DNA of 64,000 bases from Rhodospirillales bacterium (GCA_017640505.1 JAEPQO010000001.1:2053826-2117825); one strand, 5' to 3'; numbered from the stretch's first letter, positions 38,623 to 48,341 are shown. Notes: generated by a model not told the origin, from the sequence alone. Numbers and translations: made by a program.

Positions 38623-40298
38623 GAGGCCGTCTCCGTTCTGACAACGCGTGGCTTGTTCTGGCGCAAGGCAGGGGTCGGCTTGCTGTCGAGGTCGAGGATC
38701 AGTGTCGCGGCGCTGACGATCTTGGGATCGCGTGAGAAGGCGATGATTGTTTTACCGCGCCGCGCCATGTCGATGAGCGCCGAGTAAACGAATCCGGTGC
38801 CTTCTTCGTCGAGACTTTCGGTCGGTTCGTCGAGAATTGCGAGCTTGCCACCGACGAACATCGCGCGGGCGAAGGCGAGACGCCGCCGCTGACCCAGCGC
38901 CATGTTGCCGCCGCCGTTTGCGATCAGACGGTCCATGCCGTCGGGGCTTTCATCGACAAACGGACCCAACCCGACCTCCCGGACGATCCGCATCATTGTC
39001 TCTTCCGATTGGTTTGGGTTTGCGGCTTCCAGGTTTGCCCGGAGCGACGCGTTCACGAAGGTCGGTTCCTGCGGCAGATACATCAGTTGTGACCGCCACC
39101 ATCCGGGATCAAGCTGCTTGAGGTCAACGCCGTCGGCCAGGACCTGGCCGCGTGTCGGCTGCAACAAGCCCGCGGCGACTTTCGCCAGCGTCGATTTGCC
39201 GGCCCCGTTCGAGCCGGTGACGACCATAACGCCACCCGGCGGAAGTTTGAAATTCAAGCTTTCGAACAACGGCGTCGAGTCGCCGGAGTATGCAAACGAA
39301 ACGTCCCGGAATTCGATCTGGCCGTTGAATTTGCTGAGCTTCGCGCCCTTTTCCGGCTCGACCGGAATTTGCGCAAATTCTCGTACCTTGGCGAGCGCGT
39401 TCTCGGCTTTGGCGAAACTCTCGCCCAATTGTGCAAACTTGATCATTGGTCCAAGGGCGCGCGCTGACAGTATGTTCGCGCCGATCAGAAGTCCGATATC
39501 GAGCTCCCCATGCACGACCAGCCATGCACCGAGGGAATAGATGAAGACACTCATCAACGCCTGAGCGCTTTGGGTCACGGACTGGACAAGTGCTTGGCGC
39601 CGCGCGATCAGCGCGCGCAGCAGGCGTGACCGTTCGCTCGCTTTTGCCCACGCCTCCGTCAGTATACTCCGGCCGCCAAACGCCCGTATCGTATCTGTCG
39701 CCACATTCGCGTTGTTCAGCAGGCCAGAGACTTCGTCCTGCACACCACTGAGCGTCGCTGTCGGTCCGCGAAGGCTGCGTTGCGAGTACACTGCGAACAG
39801 GAAGATCACGATCAGGAACCCGACTGCGATACCCGCCAATGCAGGGCTTAGCAGAAACAGTGCGACAGCGAACAGGAGGGCGAACGGCACGTCGATAACC
39901 GCCGTGATGTTTCCCGGCGTGAAGGCATTCTCCACCAATTCGAGACCGCGAACGACTTCACGACGCTCACCGGGGGGAATGCGCATCAGGGCCATCGATT
40001 CCGCCGTCGTGAGAATGCCAAATGCGCCGGTGGAAAGCTCGTCGTCCGTTTTGGCACTAAGGCCACGCGCCAACTTCATGCGCGCCTGCCGAAATCCGAG
40101 TTCCAGCGCGATGGCAATCAGGACGCCCGATGCGAGGGCCGCGAGCGTCGCATCGACGCCTTGGCCGACGTACCGGTTCAGGACCTGGATCACGAACAGC
40201 GGTGACGCGAGGGCGAGAATATTGGCGAACAGGGACGCCGCCACGATTTCCGCGGTCAAACCCGGTTTTGCCTTCAGGCGTTTGAAAAATTCACCCAT
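38619..40298 (-). CDS. Type I secretion ABC transporter (exporter 1)
   Basis: 559 residues: six membrane helices (about 1-300) and one nucleotide-binding domain (about 325-555), without an N-terminal C39-like domain, as in PrtD-type exporters. Walker A GSNGAGKST, Q-loop LPQE and Walker B LAILDEPTE are intact. The signature reads MALGQRR rather than LSGGQ, and the switch histidine is replaced (IIAFSRDP instead of the usual AHRP-type). It exports an RTX-type protein in one step across both membranes together with the HlyD and TolC partners on either side. Which of the two giant adhesins it serves is not shown by the sequence. Confidence 0.9.
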   Translation of the reverse strand: MGEFFKRLKAKPGLTAEIVAASLFANILALASPLFVIQVLNRYVGQGVDATLAALASGVLIAIALELGFRQARMKLARGLSAKTDDELSTGAFGILTTAESMALMRIPPGERREVVRGLELVENAFTPGNITAVIDVPFALLFAVALFLLSPALAGIAVGFLIVIFLFAVYSQRSLRGPTATLSGVQDEVSGLLNNANVATDTIRAFGGRSILTEAWAKASERSRLLRALIARRQALVQSVTQSAQALMSVFIYSLGAWLVVHGELDIGLLIGANILSARALGPMIKFAQLGESFAKAENALAKVREFAQIPVEPEKGAKLSKFNGQIEFRDVSFAYSGDSTPLFESLNFKLPPGGVMVVTGSNGAGKSTLAKVAAGLLQPTRGQVLADGVDLKQLDPGWWRSQLMYLPQEPTFVNASLRANLEAANPNQSEETMMRIVREVGLGPFVDESPDGMDRLIANGGGNMALGQRRRLAFARAMFVGGKLAILDEPTESLDEEGTGFVYSALIDMARRGKTIIAFSRDPKIVSAATLILDLDSKPTPALRQNKPRVVRTETAS

Positions 40299-40405
40299 TT
40301 TCCGCCCAACTGTTCATTCGATCCGTCGCCACCTGCGTTGACGGTACGAAATACCATTATTTCAGAAAAATCATCATTTTAACACGCATCAGGTAAGCGG
40401 CGCGT

Positions 40406-43069
40406 TCAGCGGCGATTGTACCGTTCCATGCTGTTTCCCTCCGCCGGCGTGTAGTCGATGCCTTTAATGTCGAAGAGATTGGAGAAAAACGCGAACAATG
40501 AAGGGGACGCTTTCGTATGCTTCTCGCCTGCATCGGTGTCATCCGATGGCTCGGCGGGCTGCTCAGGGGCAGTCGTGGAACGGGCGGTTTCCTGCTTTTT
40601 ATCTTGCACTGCGCGTTGATGTCCGGCGTCGAGGAAACGGATGATGCTCATTAACGTGTCGAGATTGCCTTTGGATTCAGCCGTTCCCGCAGGTTCGGTC
40701 GTTGATCCATCGGCTGACGGCAGCGCGGCTATTTCTCGTGCATCGTCAGCACCGGGAGAACCCTGCGTGTCGCTTGTCGCAATTTCGGGAGCGATGTTCG
40801 CTGTCTCGGCATTATCCGGAGCGGCTGTCCTTGCCGGACCGGCATCGAAGAACGCGATCACATTTCCGATGAACTGAGTGACCGGGTCGGACCCAGATGT
40901 ATCCCCGTCACCAGGTGAGGATTGTGCAGGCGCTGCCGCAACTTCGATCCTGGTTTCCGGATCTGGAATAGGCATTGGTGGTACGTCCATCGCAACACTT
41001 GTCGACGTGACCTGGCGCTCATTTTTTTCTTCAACTGCCCGCTCATGTGCCCGGCCGAGAAACGTGAATATCTTGTCGAAGCTAAAACCGATGCTTTCGG
41101 TGCCGGCGACATGCTCAGGGGCATCCTTGGGAAGCGCGGCGACTTGAGAGTCTGCCTCGTTCGTCGGAGCCGTCTCACGCGTAGCTTGGATATTCATCTG
41201 ATCATCAGCAGACATGAACGTTTCGTACGGCTCGGCGGTATCTGCGCGGCTCGCACTGGGGGATACGGCATTGTATGTCGATGAATCGGCGGCGGTGTCG
41301 CTGACATACGGGATCGCATCGTCGGTTGCAAGACCCGCAGCCGATTTAAGGTCGCTGCTCGCGAACTCGACCTCCGGCGCCTTTGCACCCGGCGTGAATG
41401 CGTCGCCATTCGGTTCGATTTCCTCGAACGATCCATACCGCGATTTCGGTTTGGGCGGGTGTTGCGGCCGCGCGACCAGACTTCCGGACATGGATTGTCC
41501 GAACGTTTGCACGGTATCCGGCAGGCGTGAAACGTCCGCTGTATCCGAGCGGGTGAATAGATCCTGCAATTCCTTGCTCGAGCGGCCGGCCGCAACCGTT
41601 ACGTCCGGATCGATACTACCGTCGATCTGTTGCCCCGGAACAGGCGTTACCGGTTGTACTGGTGCCGGTGCCGGTGCGTCCTGCGGCGTCGCAGCCGAGG
41701 GAGGCGAACCCGGCAATTTAAAGCTGGGGGGCTTTGTTCCCTTTGAACGCTTGATGATGTCGTATTCCAGCAAGCCGGTGGCGGCGAGAATGCCGTACGA
41801 GGCAATCAGGACGTCGGTCTCCGACGACAGCGCATCCGACCTTGCGTTGATGTATTTGATCTCACTGTCGAGCACTTCGAGGAGCGTACGGAGGCCGCGT
41901 TGCCGTTCTTCCCGTGCCAGTTCGAGGAATGCTGCCTCGATGTTCGACTGGTTGTTCAAGTGCGCCGCCGTCCGCTTCGCCGTATCCAATTGCTGCCAGG
42001 CATTTCTAACCTGTTCTTCGATGTTTCTTCTGGTATCGGCAGCTGTGAAGGTCGTTGCACTGAGATCACTCTCTGAGGCGCGAAGCGTATTGACGGCGGT
42101 TAAGCCGAGATTGAAATCAATCGTCATTTCGACCTTGGCCAGGGTCTCTTGCTCGGCGCCGATCGTTCCGCCGACGTTCTTCTTGAACTTGCGTTCCGCG
42201 GTTCCTTCGATTTTCGGGAAGAAGTTGTCGGCGCGCGCAATGCGGACATCCTCGACGGCGATGTCGGCATCAAGAATGGCACTCTTTAGCGACGGATTGG
42301 ATTCAAGGGCGATATCGGTGGCCTGCGTGAGAGTCAGCGGCATAAATGATGCGGGAAACGGTACCGGTTCCAGCGCGTCGATGTCGTCAGGCATCCGCCC
42401 GAAGACGGCCTTGTATCTGTTATACGCGTTGACGAGCGCCCCTTCATTCTGAGCGACACGCGCCTGAGCCCCGGCCAGCTGCCCCTTCGCCCGCAGCACG
42501 TCAGAAGAGAAACCCGAACCAAGCTCGACAAGAGCTTCTTCAAGGCCGCCCTGCCTGCGAATGCTCTCTTCGGACTCCTTGGCAAACTTCAAGGCCTGAT
42601 GCGAACGGACGAGGTTCAGGTATGCCGTAATGGCTTCCAGGATCAGGGACTGGCGCGTTTCGATGAGATCATAGCGGGCGGCTTCGACCTGCAACCGGGC
42701 TTTGTCGATGGCGGCGTTCGTCGAGCCGAAATCCCAAAGTAACTGTGTCAGTGAAATGTCCCATTCGTGAAAGCCCGTTCGCGTGTCGTCGCCGTTATCG
42801 TTCTCCTGCGTTTCATGTCCGGCATTCGCGGTTTGGCTGAGTGTTGGGAACCAGTCACCCAATGCTTCGCGCGCCCGGTTCCTTGCCGCCGTCAGCCGTG
42901 ATTTCGACGCCCGTACGCGATCATGGTTTTCAATGATATAAGGGAGCAGGTCGTCCAATGATTCCGCCCGCAGAGAACGGCCGGGGAACGCGCACACAAT
43001 GACACTTGTCGCGATAGCGACAAGCACCGCACGTGCGGCAAATTTCCTCGAGGGAATCGGGCCCTTCAT
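40406..43069 (-). CDS. tolC: TolC-family outer membrane channel with long C-terminal extension
   Basis: 887 residues, about twice the normal TolC length. Signal peptide to about residue 35 (SLRAES); outer membrane efflux domain about 36-440 with two OEP repeats (QTANAGHETQENDNGDDTRT, LLWDFGSTNAAIDKAR, and LDTAKRTAAHLNNQSNIEAA). The remaining 445 residues are Pro/Asp/Ala-rich and disordered in look, but contain a recurring short helix-like motif FLGRAHERAVEEKN, FFDAGPARTAAPDN and FLDAGHQRAVQDKK. The C-terminus of TolC faces the periplasm, so the tail should sit there. It is the first gene of the operon (107 bases before the ABC gene) and the only TolC-type gene in the window, so both exporters may use it. 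Confidence 0.88.
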   Translation of the reverse strand: MKGPIPSRKFAARAVLVAIATSVIVCAFPGRSLRAESLDDLLPYIIENHDRVRASKSRLTAARNRAREALGDWFPTLSQTANAGHETQENDNGDDTRTGFHEWDISLTQLLWDFGSTNAAIDKARLQVEAARYDLIETRQSLILEAITAYLNLVRSHQALKFAKESEESIRRQGGLEEALVELGSGFSSDVLRAKGQLAGAQARVAQNEGALVNAYNRYKAVFGRMPDDIDALEPVPFPASFMPLTLTQATDIALESNPSLKSAILDADIAVEDVRIARADNFFPKIEGTAERKFKKNVGGTIGAEQETLAKVEMTIDFNLGLTAVNTLRASESDLSATTFTAADTRRNIEEQVRNAWQQLDTAKRTAAHLNNQSNIEAAFLELAREERQRGLRTLLEVLDSEIKYINARSDALSSETDVLIASYGILAATGLLEYDIIKRSKGTKPPSFKLPGSPPSAATPQDAPAPAPVQPVTPVPGQQIDGSIDPDVTVAAGRSSKELQDLFTRSDTADVSRLPDTVQTFGQSMSGSLVARPQHPPKPKSRYGSFEEIEPNGDAFTPGAKAPEVEFASSDLKSAAGLATDDAIPYVSDTAADSSTYNAVSPSASRADTAEPYETFMSADDQMNIQATRETAPTNEADSQVAALPKDAPEHVAGTESIGFSFDKIFTFLGRAHERAVEEKNERQVTSTSVAMDVPPMPIPDPETRIEVAAAPAQSSPGDGDTSGSDPVTQFIGNVIAFFDAGPARTAAPDNAETANIAPEIATSDTQGSPGADDAREIAALPSADGSTTEPAGTAESKGNLDTLMSIIRFLDAGHQRAVQDKKQETARSTTAPEQPAEPSDDTDAGEKHTKASPSLFAFFSNLFDIKGIDYTPAEGNSMERYNRR

Positions 43070-43442
43070 TAATTATTCCTACCGTCCCTGGTCGCTTCAG
43101 CAAGCTCTATCGGCTCGTCATACGCGAGAGCACATTTTTTATTCGGGCTCTGAAATTAGCAAACAATTTCAAACCCTCCGGTTTTAAACGTACACAGCGG
43201 GCACGTAAACCGCGGGTGTTCGAAAACCCCTGATTTCAAACGCCCGCTGTATCAAAGCGTGCGTGCGGAATCCTATGCAAGGACAGATTGAGGGCTTTAC
43301 CAAATATCACAATCGAATAACAATTCTAAAACAAAGCTTTGCAATTCGATGGGTCGCCGTTTCACGGCGGACCTGCTAATCTGGCTAGCATCCCGGGAAT
43401 AAATCGTGCTGCTCGGGAAATGTGACGGGAACGGGGGAAATC
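43070..43442. other. Intergenic region between tolC and the SBP-MscS gene
   Basis: About 370 AT-rich bases separate two divergent genes. It must hold both promoters. A possible ribosome site GGGGGAAA lies at 43433-43440. No terminator, RNA or repeat was recognised. Confidence 0.5.
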
Positions 43443-46397
43443 GTGGAGTTTCTGAAAAAGCTGAGCAAAAAGCAGCTCTTCGGGCTCATTTTGGCATTGC
43501 TCGTGATCATGACGATCATCGGTTCCGTGATCGCCAATTTCACGTATTTGTCCGACGATGAAGACAAGACCGTCAGAATTGCCGTGGTTGCACCGCTGAG
43601 CGGTCCCTTAGCCGTTAATGGCCAGGCCCTGAAACAAGGCGCCGAGTTGTACGCTGAAGGCATCAACGAGGCAGGTGGTATTCGCGGCGGTCGGGTTATT
43701 GTCGATGTCTACGACGACAAGAACGATCCGGCAGAAGCCGAGCGGATCGCCGAGCAGCTGAGCCGCACCGAAGCCGGTCCATCTTCAACCGATACCAAGC
43801 CGCCGCTGGCAGTCATCGGCCATTGGGGCAACAACGTTTCCGCCGCCGTTGCGCCCATATACGAGGCAGCGGGCCTGCCCATGATTACCCCGGCGCCGGT
43901 CGATCGGGACGTCGTCGCGGGGCGGTCGAATATCTTCTCGGGCGTCTTTGAAACCAGTCACGAGACGGCGTTCGTTGCCAACTACACGCGCAACGTGCTC
44001 GGCCAGAAAACGGCGTCGATCATTCACGATTTGTCGCCGCGTGGCCTCAAAATGGCGGATACCTTCGAAGAGACGTACAAGCGGTTCGGCACCAGGATCA
44101 GGTATAAATGGGGGTTTGACAGCTCCGGCGGCAATTTCGAGCAACGGATTGCCGAAATAGTTGAGGATTTGAAGCCGAAACTGGACGTGGGCACGGTCTT
44201 CATTGCTGCCGAGGAAGATGCCGCCGCAGCGGTGTTGAAAGCGCTCCGTGACGCAAAAGCCCGGAACCCGGTTGTCGGGACTTCTATCCTCGCGACACGA
44301 GCTTTCCAGGATGCACTGAGCACTGACGGCGACACGGTCTCCAAATATGCAAACGGGATCGTGGCCTCGACGCCGCTTTTGTTCGATACCGCGAACGAAG
44401 AGGCGCAGGACTTCAATACGCGCTATCAACGGAAATTCGGTGCGTCCTCGGATTGGGTGGCGGCGTATTCGTTCGATACGACGCATTTGATTGTCGAGGG
44501 CTTTAAAAGCGGTGTCCGCGAAGAAGACGAGGAAATTATCGCCGGTGGGCGGCGGATGATCCGCGAGCGTCTCGCGCAGGCCCTCGATCAGGAAAGCGGT
44601 ATCCGCGGCATCTCGGGGGTGAAAACCTTTTCCGCTGACGGAGAGGCGAAGTCGCCCGTGTTCATGGGCCGCTATGATGGTCGGAACATGGTATCGGCGC
44701 TGACCCAGCTTCAGCCGATCAAGACAGGTGTCGCCGCGAACTTCATCGAGGAACTCAAGAAAGGCAAAGTGCTCTATGTGAACGACCGGTTCATGTACAA
44801 AACCAATGTCGTCTATACGGGCCTGCAGTTGAAGGAAGTTCGGGACCTTGATGTCGACGAGGGCACTGTAACGCTGAACTTCCTGCTTTGGTTCCGTTAC
44901 AGCGGCGATTTCAAGCCGGAAGATCTGATATTTTCGAATGCCGTGGAGCCGATCGTCCTCGACAAGCCGGCGGCGGAGCAGATATCCCGTGGCCTGAACT
45001 ACAAGCTTTTCGAGGTCACGAGCAAGTTCTCCTATAACTTCTCCAAGGTCAAAAGACCCTACGGGACGGTATTGATCGGCTTTGACTTCGCGCACCGGTT
45101 CCTCAACAGGAATAACCTGCAGTATGTGACCGACGTCCTCGGCATCGGGCTTGCCGGCGATACCTCGTTCCAGACAATCCTGGAGCGCAATCAGGTCATC
45201 AGCGAGAAGCTCGACTGGGAAATTGACCGGGCCTGGGTGTCGCAGGAAATCGTCCCCGTCGGTACACGTGGTGACCCGACGTACGTGGGGCACGGTTCTG
45301 TGGACCCGATGTTTTCACGAATTACCATGGGTGTGCTGACGAGCCCGTCACGGATCAACGTCCGGGACTTCGTGCCCGAGGAGTATTTCGTCTATCTGGC
45401 GATTTTTGGTGTGCTGGGAACTGTCTTTGCCGTGCTGATGGACCGGAAGAAACATGGTCGTTTCTGGTCGGCGCAGTCCTGGATACTCAGGCTCATGGCA
45501 TGGCCTGTCCTGTTGCTGGCTGGCGGCAGCCTGCTGTTGGACTGGGCTGTCGTCGAACTGCAGGCCGGCTATGTCGACATGATCGTGCTCGTATATGACT
45601 GCCTGTGGTGGATCGTGCCGGCGCGCATTGCCGGCATCGCCCTGGAACGTTTTCTCTGGGTGCCGCTGGAGCAGCATACGCGCCGCATGGTACCAAACGT
45701 GATCCGGATGTTCGGATCGTTGAATATCTACATTCTTGCGTCGTTCGGGATCATTGCGTTCGTGTTCGACCAGAAGATTACCAGCCTGCTGGCTACGTCC
45801 GGGTTGCTCGCAATGATCATCGGTCTGGCAATTCAGGCCAATATCTCGAACGTATTCTCCGGCATCGCGATCAACATCGAACGGCCGTTTGTTGTCGGTG
45901 ACTGGGTCAAGATCGGTGATCTGGAAGAAGGCGAGGTCGTCGACATCACCTGGCGTACGGTACGTGTGAAGTCCCGCAACGGGTTTACGATCTCGGTGCC
46001 GAACGGGCAGGCGTCAGAGTGGCCGGTGCACAACTATACCGCCGGCAAGGTGACAAGATTGTCGTTTGCCTTGAACGTCGATCCGGACGTGGATCCGCGC
46101 CATATCGAGGACGTTCTGATGCGGGCGCTGTTGAAATCGGAAGATCTGGTCAAAGAACCGAAGCCTGCCGTTCGCTATAACGGGACGGTCGATGGGTACA
46201 ATGACTGGGGCGGAAACTTCTCGATTCAATATTGGATCGCCAACTATTCCATGCGCGAACAGATCGCTTCCCACGTCTGGGACAACGTCTGGGATGAGCT
46301 CGAGAAAGCCGGACTTTGCGGCAAGGTGAGCCAAGCCCCGGATGCCGGCGGGCAAGACGCGGACACGAGCGAGCCGCAGGCGCAACCTGCACAGTAA
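43443..46397 (+). CDS. Fusion of ABC-type substrate-binding protein with MscS channel
   Basis: 984 residues from GTG 43443, which has GGGGGAAA upstream; GTG 43422 is an alternative. One N-terminal membrane helix is followed by a Peripla_BP_6-type ligand-binding domain (about 45-420; VRIAVVAPLSGPLAVNGQALKQGAELYAEGIN, DVYDDKNDP, VIGHWGNNVSAAVAPIYEAAG). A region of unclear type (about 425-640) comes next. Then 4-5 helices and an MscS domain (about 760-970) with LLATSGLLAMIIGLAIQANI, VVGDWVKIGDLEEGEVVDITWRTV and VPNGQASEWPVHNYT. This suggests a channel gated or tuned by a periplasmic ligand. Binding proteins of this type bind amino acids or amides; the real ligand is unknown. Confidence 0.9.
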   Translation: MEFLKKLSKKQLFGLILALLVIMTIIGSVIANFTYLSDDEDKTVRIAVVAPLSGPLAVNGQALKQGAELYAEGINEAGGIRGGRVIVDVYDDKNDPAEAERIAEQLSRTEAGPSSTDTKPPLAVIGHWGNNVSAAVAPIYEAAGLPMITPAPVDRDVVAGRSNIFSGVFETSHETAFVANYTRNVLGQKTASIIHDLSPRGLKMADTFEETYKRFGTRIRYKWGFDSSGGNFEQRIAEIVEDLKPKLDVGTVFIAAEEDAAAAVLKALRDAKARNPVVGTSILATRAFQDALSTDGDTVSKYANGIVASTPLLFDTANEEAQDFNTRYQRKFGASSDWVAAYSFDTTHLIVEGFKSGVREEDEEIIAGGRRMIRERLAQALDQESGIRGISGVKTFSADGEAKSPVFMGRYDGRNMVSALTQLQPIKTGVAANFIEELKKGKVLYVNDRFMYKTNVVYTGLQLKEVRDLDVDEGTVTLNFLLWFRYSGDFKPEDLIFSNAVEPIVLDKPAAEQISRGLNYKLFEVTSKFSYNFSKVKRPYGTVLIGFDFAHRFLNRNNLQYVTDVLGIGLAGDTSFQTILERNQVISEKLDWEIDRAWVSQEIVPVGTRGDPTYVGHGSVDPMFSRITMGVLTSPSRINVRDFVPEEYFVYLAIFGVLGTVFAVLMDRKKHGRFWSAQSWILRLMAWPVLLLAGGSLLLDWAVVELQAGYVDMIVLVYDCLWWIVPARIAGIALERFLWVPLEQHTRRMVPNVIRMFGSLNIYILASFGIIAFVFDQKITSLLATSGLLAMIIGLAIQANISNVFSGIAINIERPFVVGDWVKIGDLEEGEVVDITWRTVRVKSRNGFTISVPNGQASEWPVHNYTAGKVTRLSFALNVDPDVDPRHIEDVLMRALLKSEDLVKEPKPAVRYNGTVDGYNDWGGNFSIQYWIANYSMREQIASHVWDNVWDELEKAGLCGKVSQAPDAGGQDADTSEPQAQPAQ

Positions 46398-46426
46398 TCA
46401 GCGCGCCCCTGGAACAGGATCAAACG

Positions 46427-46870
46427 ATGTTTCTAGAGATGTTGAATGCCGAACAGCGCGAAGCGTTTCTTGTCCTCGCCAGTCGCGTTGCCATCGCCGA
46501 CGGTGAGGATTCCCGTGAAGAAATGGCGGCAATCGACAGCCTGAGAGACGAGATGGACGTAACCGGGTCCATAGACATGAAAAGAGTGTTGGCGGACATC
46601 GACGTCAGTTCGTTCGATACCCATAAATCCAGGGTTGTCGCGGCACTGGAGCTTCTTCGACTAGCGTACGCCGACGAGTACGTTCACGAGTCGGAAATTG
46701 CCGAAGTTCGCAATGTTTGCGAGGCCATGGGGTTTCCGGAGGAATGGCTGTCGACGATGGGGGAATGGGCAACCCGTTTTAACGAAGTCGAAGATGAGGA
46801 TATCGAGGGCGAGTTGGCGGAATACCGTGACGCCCTGATTGAGCACGCCTATCAAATGATGGACGTCTGA
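46427..46870 (+). CDS. TerB-like protein
   Basis: 147 residues, all-helical and acidic. VLASRVAIADGEDSREEMAAIDSL and LLRLAYADEYVHESEIAEVRNVC are the two paired DxE-type metal-site repeats of the TerB fold, seen in tellurite-resistance proteins and many unrelated stress genes. Start chosen at ATG 46427, since the longer frame would overlap the upstream gene. It lies 29 bases after the SBP-MscS gene on the same strand and could share its transcript. No ter operon is nearby, so resistance is not implied. Confidence 0.8.
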   Translation: MFLEMLNAEQREAFLVLASRVAIADGEDSREEMAAIDSLRDEMDVTGSIDMKRVLADIDVSSFDTHKSRVVAALELLRLAYADEYVHESEIAEVRNVCEAMGFPEEWLSTMGEWATRFNEVEDEDIEGELAEYRDALIEHAYQMMDV

Positions 46871-46890
46871 ATGGCGGCCGCCGCTGCCGG

Positions 46891-47742
46891 TTAGCCGATA
46901 ATTTCAGAAATATAGCCGGGCAGGGCGAAAGCCGCTTTATGGACGGCCGGGGTGTAGTAATGGGTTTTTACCCCAAGTTTCTTGAAACGTTCTTCCAAAA
47001 CGGTTTCGTCGACGTTCCTAAGATCGGGATTGTCCGTCGCCCAGCCAAGCGCCATGGGGCCACCGACATAAGTGGGGATCGTCGCGAGATAGCATGACGC
47101 GTCGGCGAACAGGTTGCGTAGATGGGCGACCGTGTTCCGAAGTTCGTCGGGCTGCATGAACGGCACGCCGTTCTGGGTTACGAGGACACCGCCCGGTGCA
47201 AGGCAATTTCTGGCGGCGGCATAGAATGTATCTTCGAATAGCACTTCGCCGGGACCGATGGGATCGGTGCTGTCGACGATCATCACGTCGAACCGATCGG
47301 TGGTTTCTTTTACGAAAGCCGCCCCGTCGGCAAACACGAGATTGGTTCTCGGGTCGTCGAAAGCACCGGCTGAGTGGTTTGGCAGGTGCTCTTTCGAGAG
47401 TTCGACCACGCTTGGGTCGATTTCAACCATGGTGCAATGCTCGACGGTTGGATGGCGCAGGACTTCACGCAGCATGCCGCCGTCGCCGCCGCCGATGATT
47501 AGCACGCGCTTTGCCGCGCCGTGCGCCAGGATCGGGACGTGTGCGAGCATCTCATGGTAGATGAACTCGTCGGCTTCCGTTGTTTGCGTGATGCCGTCGA
47601 GCATCATCATCCGCCCGAAATCCGGGTTCCGGAAGATGATCAACCGTTGATGGTCGGTTTCGCTGTCGAAGTAGACTTCGGCGCACGTATATTCGGTGCG
47701 CCAACCCTTGTACAACGTCTCCTGGAACTTTTCGTCTGCCAT
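46891..47742 (-). CDS. speE: Spermidine synthase
   Basis: 283 residues from ATG 47742. Transfers aminopropyl from decarboxylated SAM to putrescine in the cytoplasm. Motifs seen: the N-terminal beta region with MLDGITQTTEADEFIYHEML, VLIIGGGDGGMLREVLRHP for nucleotide binding, EIDPSVVELS, and the catalytic-loop region VDSTDPIGPGEVLF. It follows speD by 8 bases on the minus strand, forming a two-gene spermidine operon. Confidence 0.94.
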   Translation of the reverse strand: MADEKFQETLYKGWRTEYTCAEVYFDSETDHQRLIIFRNPDFGRMMMLDGITQTTEADEFIYHEMLAHVPILAHGAAKRVLIIGGGDGGMLREVLRHPTVEHCTMVEIDPSVVELSKEHLPNHSAGAFDDPRTNLVFADGAAFVKETTDRFDVMIVDSTDPIGPGEVLFEDTFYAAARNCLAPGGVLVTQNGVPFMQPDELRNTVAHLRNLFADASCYLATIPTYVGGPMALGWATDNPDLRNVDETVLEERFKKLGVKTHYYTPAVHKAAFALPGYISEIIG

Positions 47743-47750
47743 TACCGAGG

Positions 47751-48197
47751 TTACGCGCCGCGGCCGCGCAGATGCTCCTCGACGGCGATCCGTTCCGGCG
47801 AGAATGCCTCGCGGAGAATTTCGATCGTCGCATGCGGGTTGGTTTCGCCGCACATGAAGACGTCGAGCGCGGCATACCCGCACTCGGGCCAGGTATGGAT
47901 CGAGATATGGGACTCTGCCAGCACGGCAACGCCGGAGATGCCGCCATTCGGCGTAAAGTGATGCAAGTGGATGTGAAGGAGGGTCGCGCCGGCTTCGTCG
48001 ACGGCTTTGCGAAGTGCTTTCTCCACGTGTTCGAGCTCATCCAGGCGCTCGGCACCGTAGACGTCGATAATCAGGTGCGTCCCGGCATACCGGACGCCGT
48101 CACGGATGATGAAGTAGTCCTTGTTTTCGTCGCTTTCGGAGGCAGAAGACGGCATTTCGACTTCGTTGCGAGCGAGCTGAACTTGAGGCTTGGACAA
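47751..48197 (-). CDS. speD: S-adenosylmethionine decarboxylase proenzyme
   Basis: 148 residues, bacterial class 1B. VLAESHISIHTWPECGYAAL holds the self-cleavage site (Glu-Ser), whose serine becomes the pyruvoyl cofactor; His and Cys catalytic residues of the family are present (HISIHTW, DVFMCG). It makes decarboxylated SAM for the spermidine synthase encoded directly downstream. A start at the internal Met15 is possible; the first ATG was kept. Upstream lies the divergent SpeD paralogue with a structured leader. Confidence 0.93.
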   Translation of the reverse strand: MSKPQVQLARNEVEMPSSASESDENKDYFIIRDGVRYAGTHLIIDVYGAERLDELEHVEKALRKAVDEAGATLLHIHLHHFTPNGGISGVAVLAESHISIHTWPECGYAALDVFMCGETNPHATIEILREAFSPERIAVEEHLRGRGA

Positions 48198-48320
48198 TTC
48201 AGTGACCCTTCTAAAAACAAGGCGTCCGACCGTGGCCGAACAGCTTGTAACAAACCCGACACAGAGACGCGCGTTTTAATACCACTGAAACCTCGGATGC
48301 AAGTGGAATTTTATGACATT

Positions 48321-48341
48321 AACGCATGCTGGCCTTGCGTT
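48321..48341 (+). other. Hairpin in the leader of the SpeD paralogue
   Basis: AACGCA (48321-48326) pairs with TGCGTT (48336-48341) over a 9-base loop. It lies upstream of the attenuator-like pair and could be part of a sensing RNA, but I do not recognise a known riboswitch class. Confidence 0.3.

Noticed and set aside
43785..45293. Minus-strand open frame of 502 codons inside the SBP-MscS gene
   Set aside because: The plus strand has two recognisable domain families across the same bases; the antisense product has none.
46427..46870. Tellurite resistance locus
   Set aside because: Only a TerB-fold protein is present; no terC, terD or terZ-type neighbour.
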